The notes beneath the pieces are model-generated. The model searched no databases. It was not told the origin of the DNA and was given only the letters and a program-made list of their open reading frames with translations. Source: Candidatus Omnitrophica bacterium UBA1443 (lineage in GTDB: Bacteria; Omnitrophota; Omnitrophia; Omnitrophales; Aquincolibacteriaceae). From it: a stretch of 7,594 bases of DNA. Positions 1 to 5,891 of the stretch are shown here, piece after piece. The first letter of the stretch is position 1. The number at the start of each line of letters is the position of its first letter. The position numbers were made by a program, and so were the translations under genes. Location of the stretch: the NCBI GenBank assembly GCA_002329545.1, contig DCTJ01000002.1:11666-19259 (forward strand), given 5' to 3'.

Positions 1-293
1 CGGCTGAGTCGCTGACGCCTTATTGGGCAGATCTGGATCTTGTGCTTGTCATGACAGTGGAGCCCGGCTTCGGAGGACAGGCGTTTATGCCAGCCCAGGT
101 TTCCAAAATCAGGGTTTGCCGGCAACAATTTAAGGGACTGATTTCCGTTGATGGCGGGATTGACCCGCAGGTGGCTCCCCAGGTTATCGAAGCTGGCGCG
201 GATGTTTTGGTTGCCGGGAGTGCCATTTTTGGAAAGCCGGACCGTGGCAAGGTGATTGCCGAATTTAAAGAAGCCGCCAAGAAATCTTTGTAA
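1..293 (+). CDS. rpe: Ribulose-phosphate 3-epimerase, C-terminal part (5' end outside window)
   Basis: This is the last ~97 codons of ribulose-phosphate 3-epimerase, a cytosolic TIM-barrel, metal-dependent enzyme that interconverts ribulose-5-phosphate and xylulose-5-phosphate in the pentose phosphate pathway. Reading starts at base 3 and is open through the window edge, so the gene is cut by the window and not truncated. Visible family signatures are VLVMTVEPGFGGQAF (the loop that closes over the substrate), ISVDGGI (the Asp is the metal-binding, catalytic residue in characterised enzymes) and VAGSAIFGKPD (phosphate-binding region near the C-terminus). The Glu in MTVEPGFGGQ stands where E. 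coli has Asn (MSVNPGFGGQ), but Glu is a common natural variant. The stop codon TAA at 291-293 overlaps the lepA start by one base (TAATG), implying co-transcription and probable translational coupling. The internal GTG at 42 is not the true start. Confidence 0.95.
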   Translation, partial: AESLTPYWADLDLVLVMTVEPGFGGQAFMPAQVSKIRVCRQQFKGLISVDGGIDPQVAPQVIEAGADVLVAGSAIFGKPDRGKVIAEFKEAAKKSL

Positions 294-2074
294 TGTTACC
301 CTCGAAGATAAGAAATTTCTCCATTATCGCGCATATTGATCACGGCAAATCGACTCTTGCGGATCGTCTCTTGCTCAATAGCGGAGCGATCACAGCACGG
401 GAATTTCGCGAACAAATTCTGGATGATATGGACCTTGAGCGGGAGCGGGGGATTACGATCAAGGCTCGCGCCGTTCGCATTCACTACAAGGACCACTGGC
501 TTAATCTCATTGATACACCTGGGCACATTGATTTTACTTACGAAGTTTCAAAGAGTCTCGCGGCCTGCGAGGGTGTTTTGTTGTTGGTTGACGCGGGACA
601 AGGGATTCAAGCTCAGACCGTGACTAATCTTTATCTCGCCATGGAACGCAATCTGACCATTATTCCGGTGGTGACCAAGATCGATCTTCCGACCGCGGAA
701 CCTGAAAAAGTCAGGAAAGAAGTCGCGCAATTTTTAAACGTTGACGAGCAAACGGTGATTCTTTCCAGCGCGAAGAGCGGGGAGGGGGCGGAATCAATTT
801 TAGACGCAATCATCGACCGGATTCCCGCGCCCCAGGGAGATCCGGAGAAGCCACTCAAGGCGCTTATTTTTGATTCCAAATATGACACCTATCAGGGGGT
901 GATTACGTATTTTCGGGTCATGGAAGGTACGCTCCGCACCCATGACCAGGTGCTTATGATGCAAACCGGGACCCAGCAGGAGGCGCTGGAAATCGGGATT
1001 TTTAGTCCAAAACCTGAAGCGGTGGAAGTATTGGGGGTCGGTGCGGTTGGCTACATGACTGCCAACATCAAGGAAGTGGCCGAAGTGAAAATCGGCGATA
1101 CGCTGACCCTGGCGGCGGCTCCGGCGCTGGAGCCTCTTCCCGGTTATCAGGAAATCAAGCCGATGGTTTTTTGCGGACTTTATCCGATTAACGCGAAGGA
1201 TTTTCCCTTGCTGCGTGTTGCGCTCTCGAAACTCCGGTTGAACGATTCTTCATTTGTTTATGAGCCCGAGACTTCGGCCTCTCTGGGGTTTGGATACCGG
1301 TGTGGCTTTTTGGGGCTTTTACACATGGACATTGTCAAGGAACGCCTCGAACGTGAGTTCAACCTTGAGCTCATTATTACAGCTCCGAGCGTGGTGTATC
1401 AGATCCTGACGAAAAAGGGGGAGATTATCGAACTTGATAACCCGACCAAACTTCCGCATCCGACGATGATGGAGACGATCGATGAACCTTACATTCTCGC
1501 GCGCCTTATGGTGCCGACGGACACTTTGGGCGCGGTGATGCAACTTTGCCAGGACCGGCGCGGGATTTACAAAAGCACGGAGTATCTGGATCCAACGAGA
1601 GCTGTTTTGACCTACGAGATTCCCTTTTCCGAGGTGGTGATGGATTTTTACGACAAAATTAAGTCCATGACAGCCGGATACGGATCGTTGAATTATGAAT
1701 TTATCGGGCACAAGCCGTCCGAACTCGTGAAACTTGACGTTTTGATTAACGGAGAGCCGGTGGACGCCCTGTCGTCCATCACATGCAAGGAGAAGGCTTA
1801 TCAACGGGGGCGGTCTCTTGTGGAAAAACTCAAAGAAGTGATCCCAAGGCAAATGTTCGAGGTTGTCATCCAGGCCGCGGTCGGTTCCAAGATCATTGCG
1901 CGGGACTCTATCAGCGCGATGAAAAAGAACGTAACCGCCAAATGTTACGGGGGAGACATTACCCGGAAGCGAAAGCTCTGGGAACGTCAAAAGGAAGGGA
2001 AAAAACGGATGAAGAAAATCGGGAGAGTGGATCTCCCGCAGGAAGCCTTCATCAGCGTTTTAAAAGTGGAGTAA
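293..2074 (+). CDS. lepA: Elongation factor 4 (LepA), back-translocating ribosomal GTPase
   Basis: Full-length LepA/EF4 of 593 residues (family about 600), a ribosome-associated translational GTPase related to EF-G. It has been reported to back-translocate stalled ribosomes and to act in initiation or subunit assembly. The G domain is N-terminal: P-loop AHIDHGKST at residues 13-21, switch I RERGITIKA around 50-58, DTPGHIDF at 74-81, TKID at 128-131 (family usually NKID; the [NT]KxD form is tolerated in GTPases) and SAKSG near 158-162. Beta-barrel and EF-G-like domains follow, with the diagnostic GYRCGFLGLLHMDI segment near residue 335. The LepA-specific C-terminal domain carries AMKKNVTAKCYGGDI and KEGKKRMKKIG. 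The ATG overlaps the rpe stop and lacks a convincing Shine-Dalgarno, so translation probably depends on coupling to rpe. lepB follows after three bases, the classic lepA-lepB pairing. Confidence 0.98.
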   Translation: MLPSKIRNFSIIAHIDHGKSTLADRLLLNSGAITAREFREQILDDMDLERERGITIKARAVRIHYKDHWLNLIDTPGHIDFTYEVSKSLAACEGVLLLVDAGQGIQAQTVTNLYLAMERNLTIIPVVTKIDLPTAEPEKVRKEVAQFLNVDEQTVILSSAKSGEGAESILDAIIDRIPAPQGDPEKPLKALIFDSKYDTYQGVITYFRVMEGTLRTHDQVLMMQTGTQQEALEIGIFSPKPEAVEVLGVGAVGYMTANIKEVAEVKIGDTLTLAAAPALEPLPGYQEIKPMVFCGLYPINAKDFPLLRVALSKLRLNDSSFVYEPETSASLGFGYRCGFLGLLHMDIVKERLEREFNLELIITAPSVVYQILTKKGEIIELDNPTKLPHPTMMETIDEPYILARLMVPTDTLGAVMQLCQDRRGIYKSTEYLDPTRAVLTYEIPFSEVVMDFYDKIKSMTAGYGSLNYEFIGHKPSELVKLDVLINGEPVDALSSITCKEKAYQRGRSLVEKLKEVIPRQMFEVVIQAAVGSKIIARDSISAMKKNVTAKCYGGDITRKRKLWERQKEGKKRMKKIGRVDLPQEAFISVLKVE

Positions 2075-2077
2075 ACT

Positions 2078-2719
2078 ATGAAAATCTGGATTTTCTGGAG
2101 CATCGTATTTGCCGTAGCCTTGTTTGTGTATCGCGAAAAAATCGCGCGGGATATTGTGTTCGCCCGAACGGATTTTAAAAAGTGGGCGTATCTCAAATGG
2201 AAAAATTGGGGAGAACCGCTCCTGATTGCCGCGATCCTTGCGATCGCGATCCGGACCTCTATTATTGGCCCTTACAAAATCCCTTCCGGTTCCATGAAGC
2301 CGACGTTTATCGAAGAAGACAAGATTTTTGTGGATAAAATTTCTTATCGTTTCCACGAACCAGCGCGAGGGGATGTGATTGTGTTCAAGTATCCGCTTGA
2401 CCGGAAAAAGGACTTTGTTAAACGACTTGTCGGGCTTCCAGGGGAGACGATAGAAATCCGTGACGGGGTTATTCTGGTGGATGGAAAACCAATGACCCGG
2501 CCGCCTTTTAGCAAAAACCATTACTACAACGTTGAAGACTGGGAGTATGGCGCGTCGGGACGTATTATCAAGGTTCCGGACGGTCATTATTTTACGTTGG
2601 GAGATAATTCCGCGCATTCGGCGGACAGCCGTCAGTGGGGATTTGTACCCCGCAAGGATGTGATTGGCAAAGCTTCAGTGATTTGGTGGCCGCCGAAGAG
2701 AATCAGGCTTGTCAAGTAA
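2078..2719 (+). CDS. lepB: Signal peptidase I (leader peptidase)
   Basis: Type I signal peptidase of 213 residues, the membrane serine protease that removes signal peptides from secreted proteins on the outer face of the inner membrane. Two hydrophobic segments, about residues 3-18 and 47-63, suggest a two-pass layout like that of E. coli LepB, with the catalytic domain outside. Box B is IPSGSMKPTF, with the nucleophile at Ser72. The general base is Lys115 in FVKRLVGLPGE. Box C/D-like RGDVIVFKYP is at 97-106. Box E reads GDNSAHSADSRQWGFVP at 175-191, where most homologues have GDNRxxSxDSRxxG; the DSR core and the second Ser are kept. Length is short for the E. coli form (about 324) but normal for many bacteria. 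A GGAG at 2068-2071 sits six bases before the ATG, and lepA ends three bases upstream. A hairpin with a T-run follows directly, so this is the last gene of its operon. Confidence 0.97.
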   Translation: MKIWIFWSIVFAVALFVYREKIARDIVFARTDFKKWAYLKWKNWGEPLLIAAILAIAIRTSIIGPYKIPSGSMKPTFIEEDKIFVDKISYRFHEPARGDVIVFKYPLDRKKDFVKRLVGLPGETIEIRDGVILVDGKPMTRPPFSKNHYYNVEDWEYGASGRIIKVPDGHYFTLGDNSAHSADSRQWGFVPRKDVIGKASVIWWPPKRIRLVK

Positions 2720-2720
2720 G

Positions 2721-2745
2721 CCGGACCGCAAGGCGGACTTTTTTT
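2721..2745 (+). terminator. Probable Rho-independent terminator after lepB
   Basis: CCGC at 2726-2729 pairs with GCGG at 2733-2736 around a three-base loop. The stem extends past an A/A mismatch by a G-C and a G-U pair (2723-2724 with 2738-2739). Seven T residues follow at 2739-2745. It starts two bases after the lepB stop, the expected place for the end of the rpe-lepA-lepB transcript. The stem is short and imperfect, so strength is uncertain. Confidence 0.6.
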
Positions 2746-2817
2746 ATCCGTTGTTCAAACACCACCCCATTATTTTCCCAAAATCTCATCAAGTCTTGAC
2801 GCCTGTTTGCCGTTAAA

Positions 2818-2831
2818 TCCTCCGCGGAGGA
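2818..2831 (+). promoter_or_regulatory. Perfect palindrome embedding the SPOR gene's ribosome binding site
   Basis: The 14 bases TCCTCCGCGGAGGA read identically on both strands. The right half contains the Shine-Dalgarno GGAGGA (2826-2831), seven bases before the ATG at 2839. The left half contains its exact complement TCCTCC. In RNA this can fold as a five-pair stem with a CGCG loop, extendable by AA/UU pairs beyond one mismatch, which would hide the ribosome binding site. It could therefore damp translation initiation; a dyad protein operator is the alternative. I found no good sigma-70 promoter at normal spacing in 2746-2838 (TTGACG at 2796-2801 has no partner at 16-18 bases). Confidence 0.5.
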
Positions 2832-2838
2832 ATTTTTT

Positions 2839-3474
2839 ATGCAAACGGAATTATTTGACATCAACTCGCAGTCCCAGACTTGCACTGAATCAGAAACGCC
2901 CGGAGCCAAACAGCATCTTCTCGAACGGACTTTTTTGTCACTTCGGCTGGATCAGACGATCGGGATTGTTTTAGTTCTGATGGTTTTTTATGCCGTTGTT
3001 TTTTCGTTGGGTTTTGAGAAGGGAAAACGCTCGATCCGGCATGATCAGGTGATTAAAGCTGTTAACCCTAAACCGGTCGATCAATCTCTCCCCCCAATTT
3101 CCAAGAATCTTATTCTTTATGAGGAGCCGCAGACGGAATTAGTTGAAACCGCCGTGGTGGCGACCGTGCCTCAACCGGCTCCTTCAGCCGTTACCGCGAC
3201 TTCTACTTCGGAAAATCGGTCCATCTCGTCCGCTCGGCCGGATGGTAAATACACCATTCAACATGTAATCTACCTGACGCGTTCGGCGGCCGAGAAGGAA
3301 GTGCAAAAGCTTACCCAAAAGGGAGAGAAGGCGTTTATTGTCCCGAGTGGCAAGGACATGCAGGTTTGCCTTTCCGGTTTTCCCTCCAAAAAAGAGGCCG
3401 ATCAGTATTTGCGGCAACTGCGATCCCAGAACATCATCGCAAGTGACGCCTACGTTCGCAACATGCCCGCTTGA
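2839..3474 (+). CDS. Single-pass membrane protein with C-terminal SPOR domain
   Basis: A 211-residue predicted inner-membrane protein. Residues 1-40 are polar and presumably cytosolic. Residues 41-59 form one strongly hydrophobic helix followed by the basic EKGKR; with no cleavage site visible, this reads as an uncleaved anchor. A Pro/Ser/Thr-rich linker spans about 65-133, and a SPOR-like domain covers about 136-209: first half KYTIQHVIYLTRSAAEKEVQKL, second half VCLSGFPSKKEADQYLRQL. SPOR domains bind glycan strands stripped of stem peptides and bring proteins such as FtsN, DedD and DamX to the division septum. A septal or envelope role is therefore likely by family, but the exact protein is not recognisable. 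The first half lacks the usual VGSF-type turn, so the repeat is somewhat diverged. The gene stands alone between a terminator and a promoter-bearing spacer. The ATG is fixed by GGAGGA seven bases upstream. Confidence 0.85.
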   Translation: MQTELFDINSQSQTCTESETPGAKQHLLERTFLSLRLDQTIGIVLVLMVFYAVVFSLGFEKGKRSIRHDQVIKAVNPKPVDQSLPPISKNLILYEEPQTELVETAVVATVPQPAPSAVTATSTSENRSISSARPDGKYTIQHVIYLTRSAAEKEVQKLTQKGEKAFIVPSGKDMQVCLSGFPSKKEADQYLRQLRSQNIIASDAYVRNMPA

Positions 3475-3536
3475 TCTTATGCTTTTGAGGTAAAAACAAG
3501 CCCCTGGATTTTTGGATGGAGATTTTCCAGAGCCAG

Positions 3537-3556
3537 AGTGTGGCGGCACTATTTTT
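3537..3556 (+). terminator. Possible weak terminator after the first SPOR gene
   Basis: AGTG at 3537-3540 pairs with CACT at 3547-3550 around a six-base loop, followed by an A and five T residues (3552-3556), about 60 bases after the SPOR stop codon. The four-pair stem is weak and an overlapping alternative stem (GCCA at 3532-3535 with TGGC at 3541-3544) exists, so this is only a candidate. Confidence 0.25.
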
Positions 3557-3652
3557 GTGCTTTGATGTCACTGTTGTTGCCAGGCTTGGTCAGCATCCAT
3601 TCCCGATGGTTTTCCCGGTTCACAAAATCTGAAATTTATGAGAAAAACAGGC

Positions 3653-3681
3653 TGGCCATTTGTCTGACGCATCAGTATAAT
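3653..3681 (+). promoter_or_regulatory. Sigma-70-type promoter for the small basic protein operon
   Basis: A perfect -10 hexamer TATAAT lies at 3676-3681. Seventeen bases upstream is TGGCCA at 3653-3658, which matches the TTGACA consensus at four of six positions. Transcription would begin near 3688, giving a leader of about 60 bases before the ATG at 3748. It is the best promoter visible in the window and probably drives the five genes from 3748 to 6395. The rest of the spacer (3475-3652) shows no gene. Confidence 0.6.
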
Positions 3682-3747
3682 ACGCACCTCTGAGAGCGGA
3701 ACGCTTTCCCGGAATTCTCAATCACTATTAAAGGAGCCTGTTTAAGT

Positions 3748-4005
3748 ATGTCTCAGCATCCCAGTCTTCGTTTCGATTCGGTCGGTGTAAAACATCGCAA
3801 TGTCCTTAAACGTTTTGAGCGCGTCAAAAAACTTCAGGAAGGTGGAAAGTGGAATGACCGTGAGTCCATTTATAATCTTCCCAAAGTGAAGTCGCTCAAG
3901 ATTAAAGTGAAGAAAGTCAAGGAAGCCAAAGAAGGCGCCGAAGGGGCCACAGCACCTGCCGCAGGGGCGACTGCCGCGCCAGCCAAGGGGACAGCAAAAA
4001 AATAA
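3748..4005 (+). CDS. Small basic protein of the PVC-type family, with Ala/Lys-rich tail
   Basis: An 85-residue, strongly basic protein of unknown function. The N-terminal half (MSQHPSLRFDSVGVKHRNV, then LKRFERVKKL at 20-29, GKWN at 33-36 and NLPKVKSLKIKVKK at 43-56) resembles a short family I know from Chlamydiae, Verrucomicrobia and relatives, annotated simply as small basic protein (TIGR04137, from memory). I recall those members as roughly 50-60 residues. Here residues 58-85 add a low-complexity tail of Ala, Gly, Pro, Thr and Lys, ending in TAKK and resembling histone-H1-like or ribosomal-protein tails. Binding to RNA or DNA is plausible from charge but is inference. The ATG has AAGGAG at 3731-3736, eleven bases upstream, which is rather long. 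A good promoter lies 67 bases upstream, so it is the leading gene of its operon and possibly highly expressed. The GNAT gene starts 21 bases downstream. Confidence 0.85.
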   Translation: MSQHPSLRFDSVGVKHRNVLKRFERVKKLQEGGKWNDRESIYNLPKVKSLKIKVKKVKEAKEGAEGATAPAAGATAAPAKGTAKK

Positions 4006-4026
4006 AGGATAAAACCGGTAAAACTT

Positions 4027-4503
4027 ATGGTGACCATACGACGTTGCACAAAAGAAGATGAAAAGGCTGTGCTGGAGCTCATTACTAACGTCATGAGTAA
4101 AGAGTTCCAGGATGCTGCGAGCGCGTATCCGATGGAAGATGTTGAACAGATTGCAACGGCTTACGGAGGCATCGGGGATGCTTTTTTTGTTGCCGTTGAT
4201 GACCACAATAAGGTGGTGGGGACGGTCGCGGTCAAAAAGGAGGACGAACGTATCGCGTTGCTCAGACGCCTGTTTGTTGCCCCAACGCATCGCAATCTAA
4301 GAATCGGGAAGAAGCTCATCGAACACGCCATTCGTTTTTGTCGCGAGGCGGGCTACGGCGAAATGATCTTCAAAACAACTTCCAGGATGTCGGGCGCGAT
4401 CCAGCTTTGCATGAAAAACGGTTTTGTGCAACGGGCGCACATCGCGTTAGGTCCCATTGAACTTTTAAAATTCTCTCTCAGTTTAAATCCGCAAAAAGGG
4501 TAA
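4027..4503 (+). CDS. GNAT-family N-acetyltransferase
   Basis: A 158-residue single-domain GNAT fold protein, predicted to move an acetyl group from acetyl-CoA to an amine; the substrate is unknown. It opens with the family-typical TIRRCTKEDEKAVLELI strand-helix. Then come FFVAVDDHNKVVGTVAV (strands 2-3, residues 53-69), LLRRLFVAPTHR (strand 4, 78-89) and the acetyl-CoA loop RNLRIGKKLIEHAI at 89-102. The consensus loop is Q/RxxGxG/A; here it is R-N-L-R-I-G, so the first glycine is Arg92 while the second (Gly94) is kept. The C-terminal region has AIQLCMKNGFVQ (124-135), matching the usual A..LY...GF motif with Cys in place of Tyr. Spacing to the upstream small basic protein is 21 bases and the nearest AAAGGA (4004-4009) is distant from the ATG, so initiation may be weak or coupled. 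The next gene starts eight bases downstream. Confidence 0.88.
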   Translation: MVTIRRCTKEDEKAVLELITNVMSKEFQDAASAYPMEDVEQIATAYGGIGDAFFVAVDDHNKVVGTVAVKKEDERIALLRRLFVAPTHRNLRIGKKLIEHAIRFCREAGYGEMIFKTTSRMSGAIQLCMKNGFVQRAHIALGPIELLKFSLSLNPQKG

Positions 4504-4511
4504 CCATTCGC

Positions 4512-5528
4512 ATGGGTATCTTTAGCCGAAAAAAAGACGAAAAAAATAGCCGTACCTCCTCGCTGACGGAATCTGAAATCAAACAAAAGCTTTATGGAGA
4601 GTTCAATGTCGAATCCTCCCGGACCGCGGGGAGGCGGGAGTCGACGTTTCTCGGGAAGTCCTCCGGGATGACAGCGAAATCTTCGGCGGCTCAGCCAGCC
4701 GTGGATTTGTTTGACAGGCCTGTTGAGCAGACTGATTTTCCGGTTACCAGCCGGGAGATCAAAATTCCGGTTTCAGGCGATAAACAACAGCCGTTTGTTC
4801 GTCCTCCTGAAAAGAACCAAACGACCGGGAGGCTGAACGGAAAAAGTTCGTATGATCAGTATCGCGAGTATATAAGGAGGGATTCAAATCCGTCGTTTTT
4901 TTCATCGATGGCTCGTTTTTTTACTGACATGATGGGGGGTACCGGGAATACGAACAGGTTTTTGACCCGGCAGGTGGTTTACTGGGCCGCGGGAGTTCTG
5001 GTCGTGTTCTTCCTTTTTTGGGGTGTGAATGCTCTCAATGTTCAGCGGGAGCAAGCTATGAATACGAAGTATTCGGTGCCGGTCGAAAAAGTTCAGGAAT
5101 TACCTGAGCCGGCCCCCAAAGTTCGTGTGACGGGTGGTGTATTGACAGTTCCTGCGGCGGATCCAGTCCCCGAAAAAAATCTGACACTGAGCCCGGCTCC
5201 CGCACCCTTGAAGCCGGCCAACGTTGAACCTGCCGGATCGGTTTCGTCAGTCCCCGTTTCGTCTTCTCGTGGATTTGCCGTGCAAGTGGTGACGTATCCT
5301 TCCGAGGAATATGCCAGCAAGGTTGTAACCAGTTTGCGGGAAGCCGGTTTCAAGACCTTCGTGCGAGAAAATGTTCGGCCAACAGGATCCGTTTTTTATA
5401 TTGTTTATATCGGCAGTTTTCCCACTGCGGCCGTCGCCCGGCAGGAACTTGCCAGGTTTCGAGCGCATGAAATTTCTCGGCCATTTTCCGACGCGTTTGT
5501 CAAAACTATTGAAATGAAGGAGAGTTGA
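4512..5528 (+). CDS. Larger membrane protein with cytosolic N-terminal region and C-terminal SPOR domain
   Basis: A 338-residue predicted inner-membrane protein. The N-terminal ~153 residues are charged, Ser/Thr-rich and probably disordered in the cytosol. They begin MGIFSRKKDEK and contain a helix-like patch SLTESEIKQKLYGEF around 17-31 and DQYREYIRRD around 115-124. One hydrophobic helix follows at about 155-174 (VVYWAAGVLVVFFLFWGVNA). A Pro/Val-rich linker spans about 185-250, and a SPOR domain covers about 253-333: RGFAVQVVTYPSEEYASKVV, then FYIVYIGSFPTAAVARQEL. The second-half YIGSF turn is a strong SPOR hallmark. The layout resembles FtsN/DedD, but with a far longer cytosolic part. Septal peptidoglycan binding is likely by family; the cytosolic region could contact division or signalling partners (inference). 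AAAGGG lies 11 bases before the ATG. The gene sits eight bases after the GNAT gene and two bases before the chosen PilZ start. Confidence 0.85.
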   Translation: MGIFSRKKDEKNSRTSSLTESEIKQKLYGEFNVESSRTAGRRESTFLGKSSGMTAKSSAAQPAVDLFDRPVEQTDFPVTSREIKIPVSGDKQQPFVRPPEKNQTTGRLNGKSSYDQYREYIRRDSNPSFFSSMARFFTDMMGGTGNTNRFLTRQVVYWAAGVLVVFFLFWGVNALNVQREQAMNTKYSVPVEKVQELPEPAPKVRVTGGVLTVPAADPVPEKNLTLSPAPAPLKPANVEPAGSVSSVPVSSSRGFAVQVVTYPSEEYASKVVTSLREAGFKTFVRENVRPTGSVFYIVYIGSFPTAAVARQELARFRAHEISRPFSDAFVKTIEMKES

Positions 5529-5530
5529 TC

Positions 5531-5884
5531 GTGTGGGATGGTTTTAATAAGCGGAAATTTCCCCGCCTCCATCTGACCTGCGAAGTGGTCGTTTATCCTC
5601 AAGGTCGCGAGCGCGCCATCAAGACCATTACGGAAAATGTCGGAATGGGGGGGCTGTGTCTTATGCTGGATGAACCCCTGGAGCGGTTTGATCGATGCAA
5701 GGTTACGCTTGAGCTTAAGGATGGGGGACCCCCCGTGCAATGTACAGGCCGGAGTGTTTGGGTTGTCCCTAACCGTGAGCTCAAATCTCCGGTAAAACGC
5801 TACGATACCGGTATTGAGTTTCTTGATATTGATGATTCTTCCCGCCAACGATTACGCGCCTTTTTATCCCAACCTCAGAAATAG
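5531..5884 (+). CDS. PilZ-domain protein (first copy), GTG start
   Basis: A 117-residue single PilZ domain. PilZ proteins bind cyclic-di-GMP and transmit it to motility, secretion or polysaccharide machinery. The RxxxR motif is present as Arg8-K-F-P-Arg12. The D/NxSxxG motif reads N36-V-G-M-G-G41, so the usual Ser is Gly. TGRSVWVVP (about 75-83) and YDTGIEFLDI (about 95-104) are typical later PilZ strands. I chose the GTG at 5531 because AAGGAG at 5517-5522 lies eight bases upstream. The in-frame TTG at 5525 would leave only two bases, although it would overlap the SPOR stop. The SPOR gene ends two bases upstream and yajQ starts seven bases downstream, so all three are probably translated from one mRNA. 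Cyclic-di-GMP binding is probable but unproven given the altered motif. Confidence 0.85.
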   Translation: MWDGFNKRKFPRLHLTCEVVVYPQGRERAIKTITENVGMGGLCLMLDEPLERFDRCKVTLELKDGGPPVQCTGRSVWVVPNRELKSPVKRYDTGIEFLDIDDSSRQRLRAFLSQPQK

Positions 5885-5891
5885 TCATTTT

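Noticed and set aside
1319..1990. 223-codon open frame on the minus strand inside lepA
   Set aside because: It is antisense to strongly conserved LepA coding sequence and its translation shows no family features (many His/Arg from the antisense frame).
2060..2617. Minus-strand open frame opposite lepB
   Set aside because: Shadow of lepB, which carries every catalytic motif on the plus strand.
3742..4290. 182-codon minus-strand open frame across the small basic protein and GNAT genes
   Set aside because: It overlaps two recognisable plus-strand genes and its Phe/Leu-rich product reflects the complement of their Lys/Glu codons.
5525..5530. TTG start for the first PilZ protein
   Set aside because: It lies only two bases after the AAGGAG; the GTG at 5531 has normal eight-base spacing.
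5814..5891. 26-codon upstream extension of yajQ
   Set aside because: It overlaps the PilZ coding sequence in another frame, and the family start (M-x-x-FSFDIV) and length fit the ATG at 5892.
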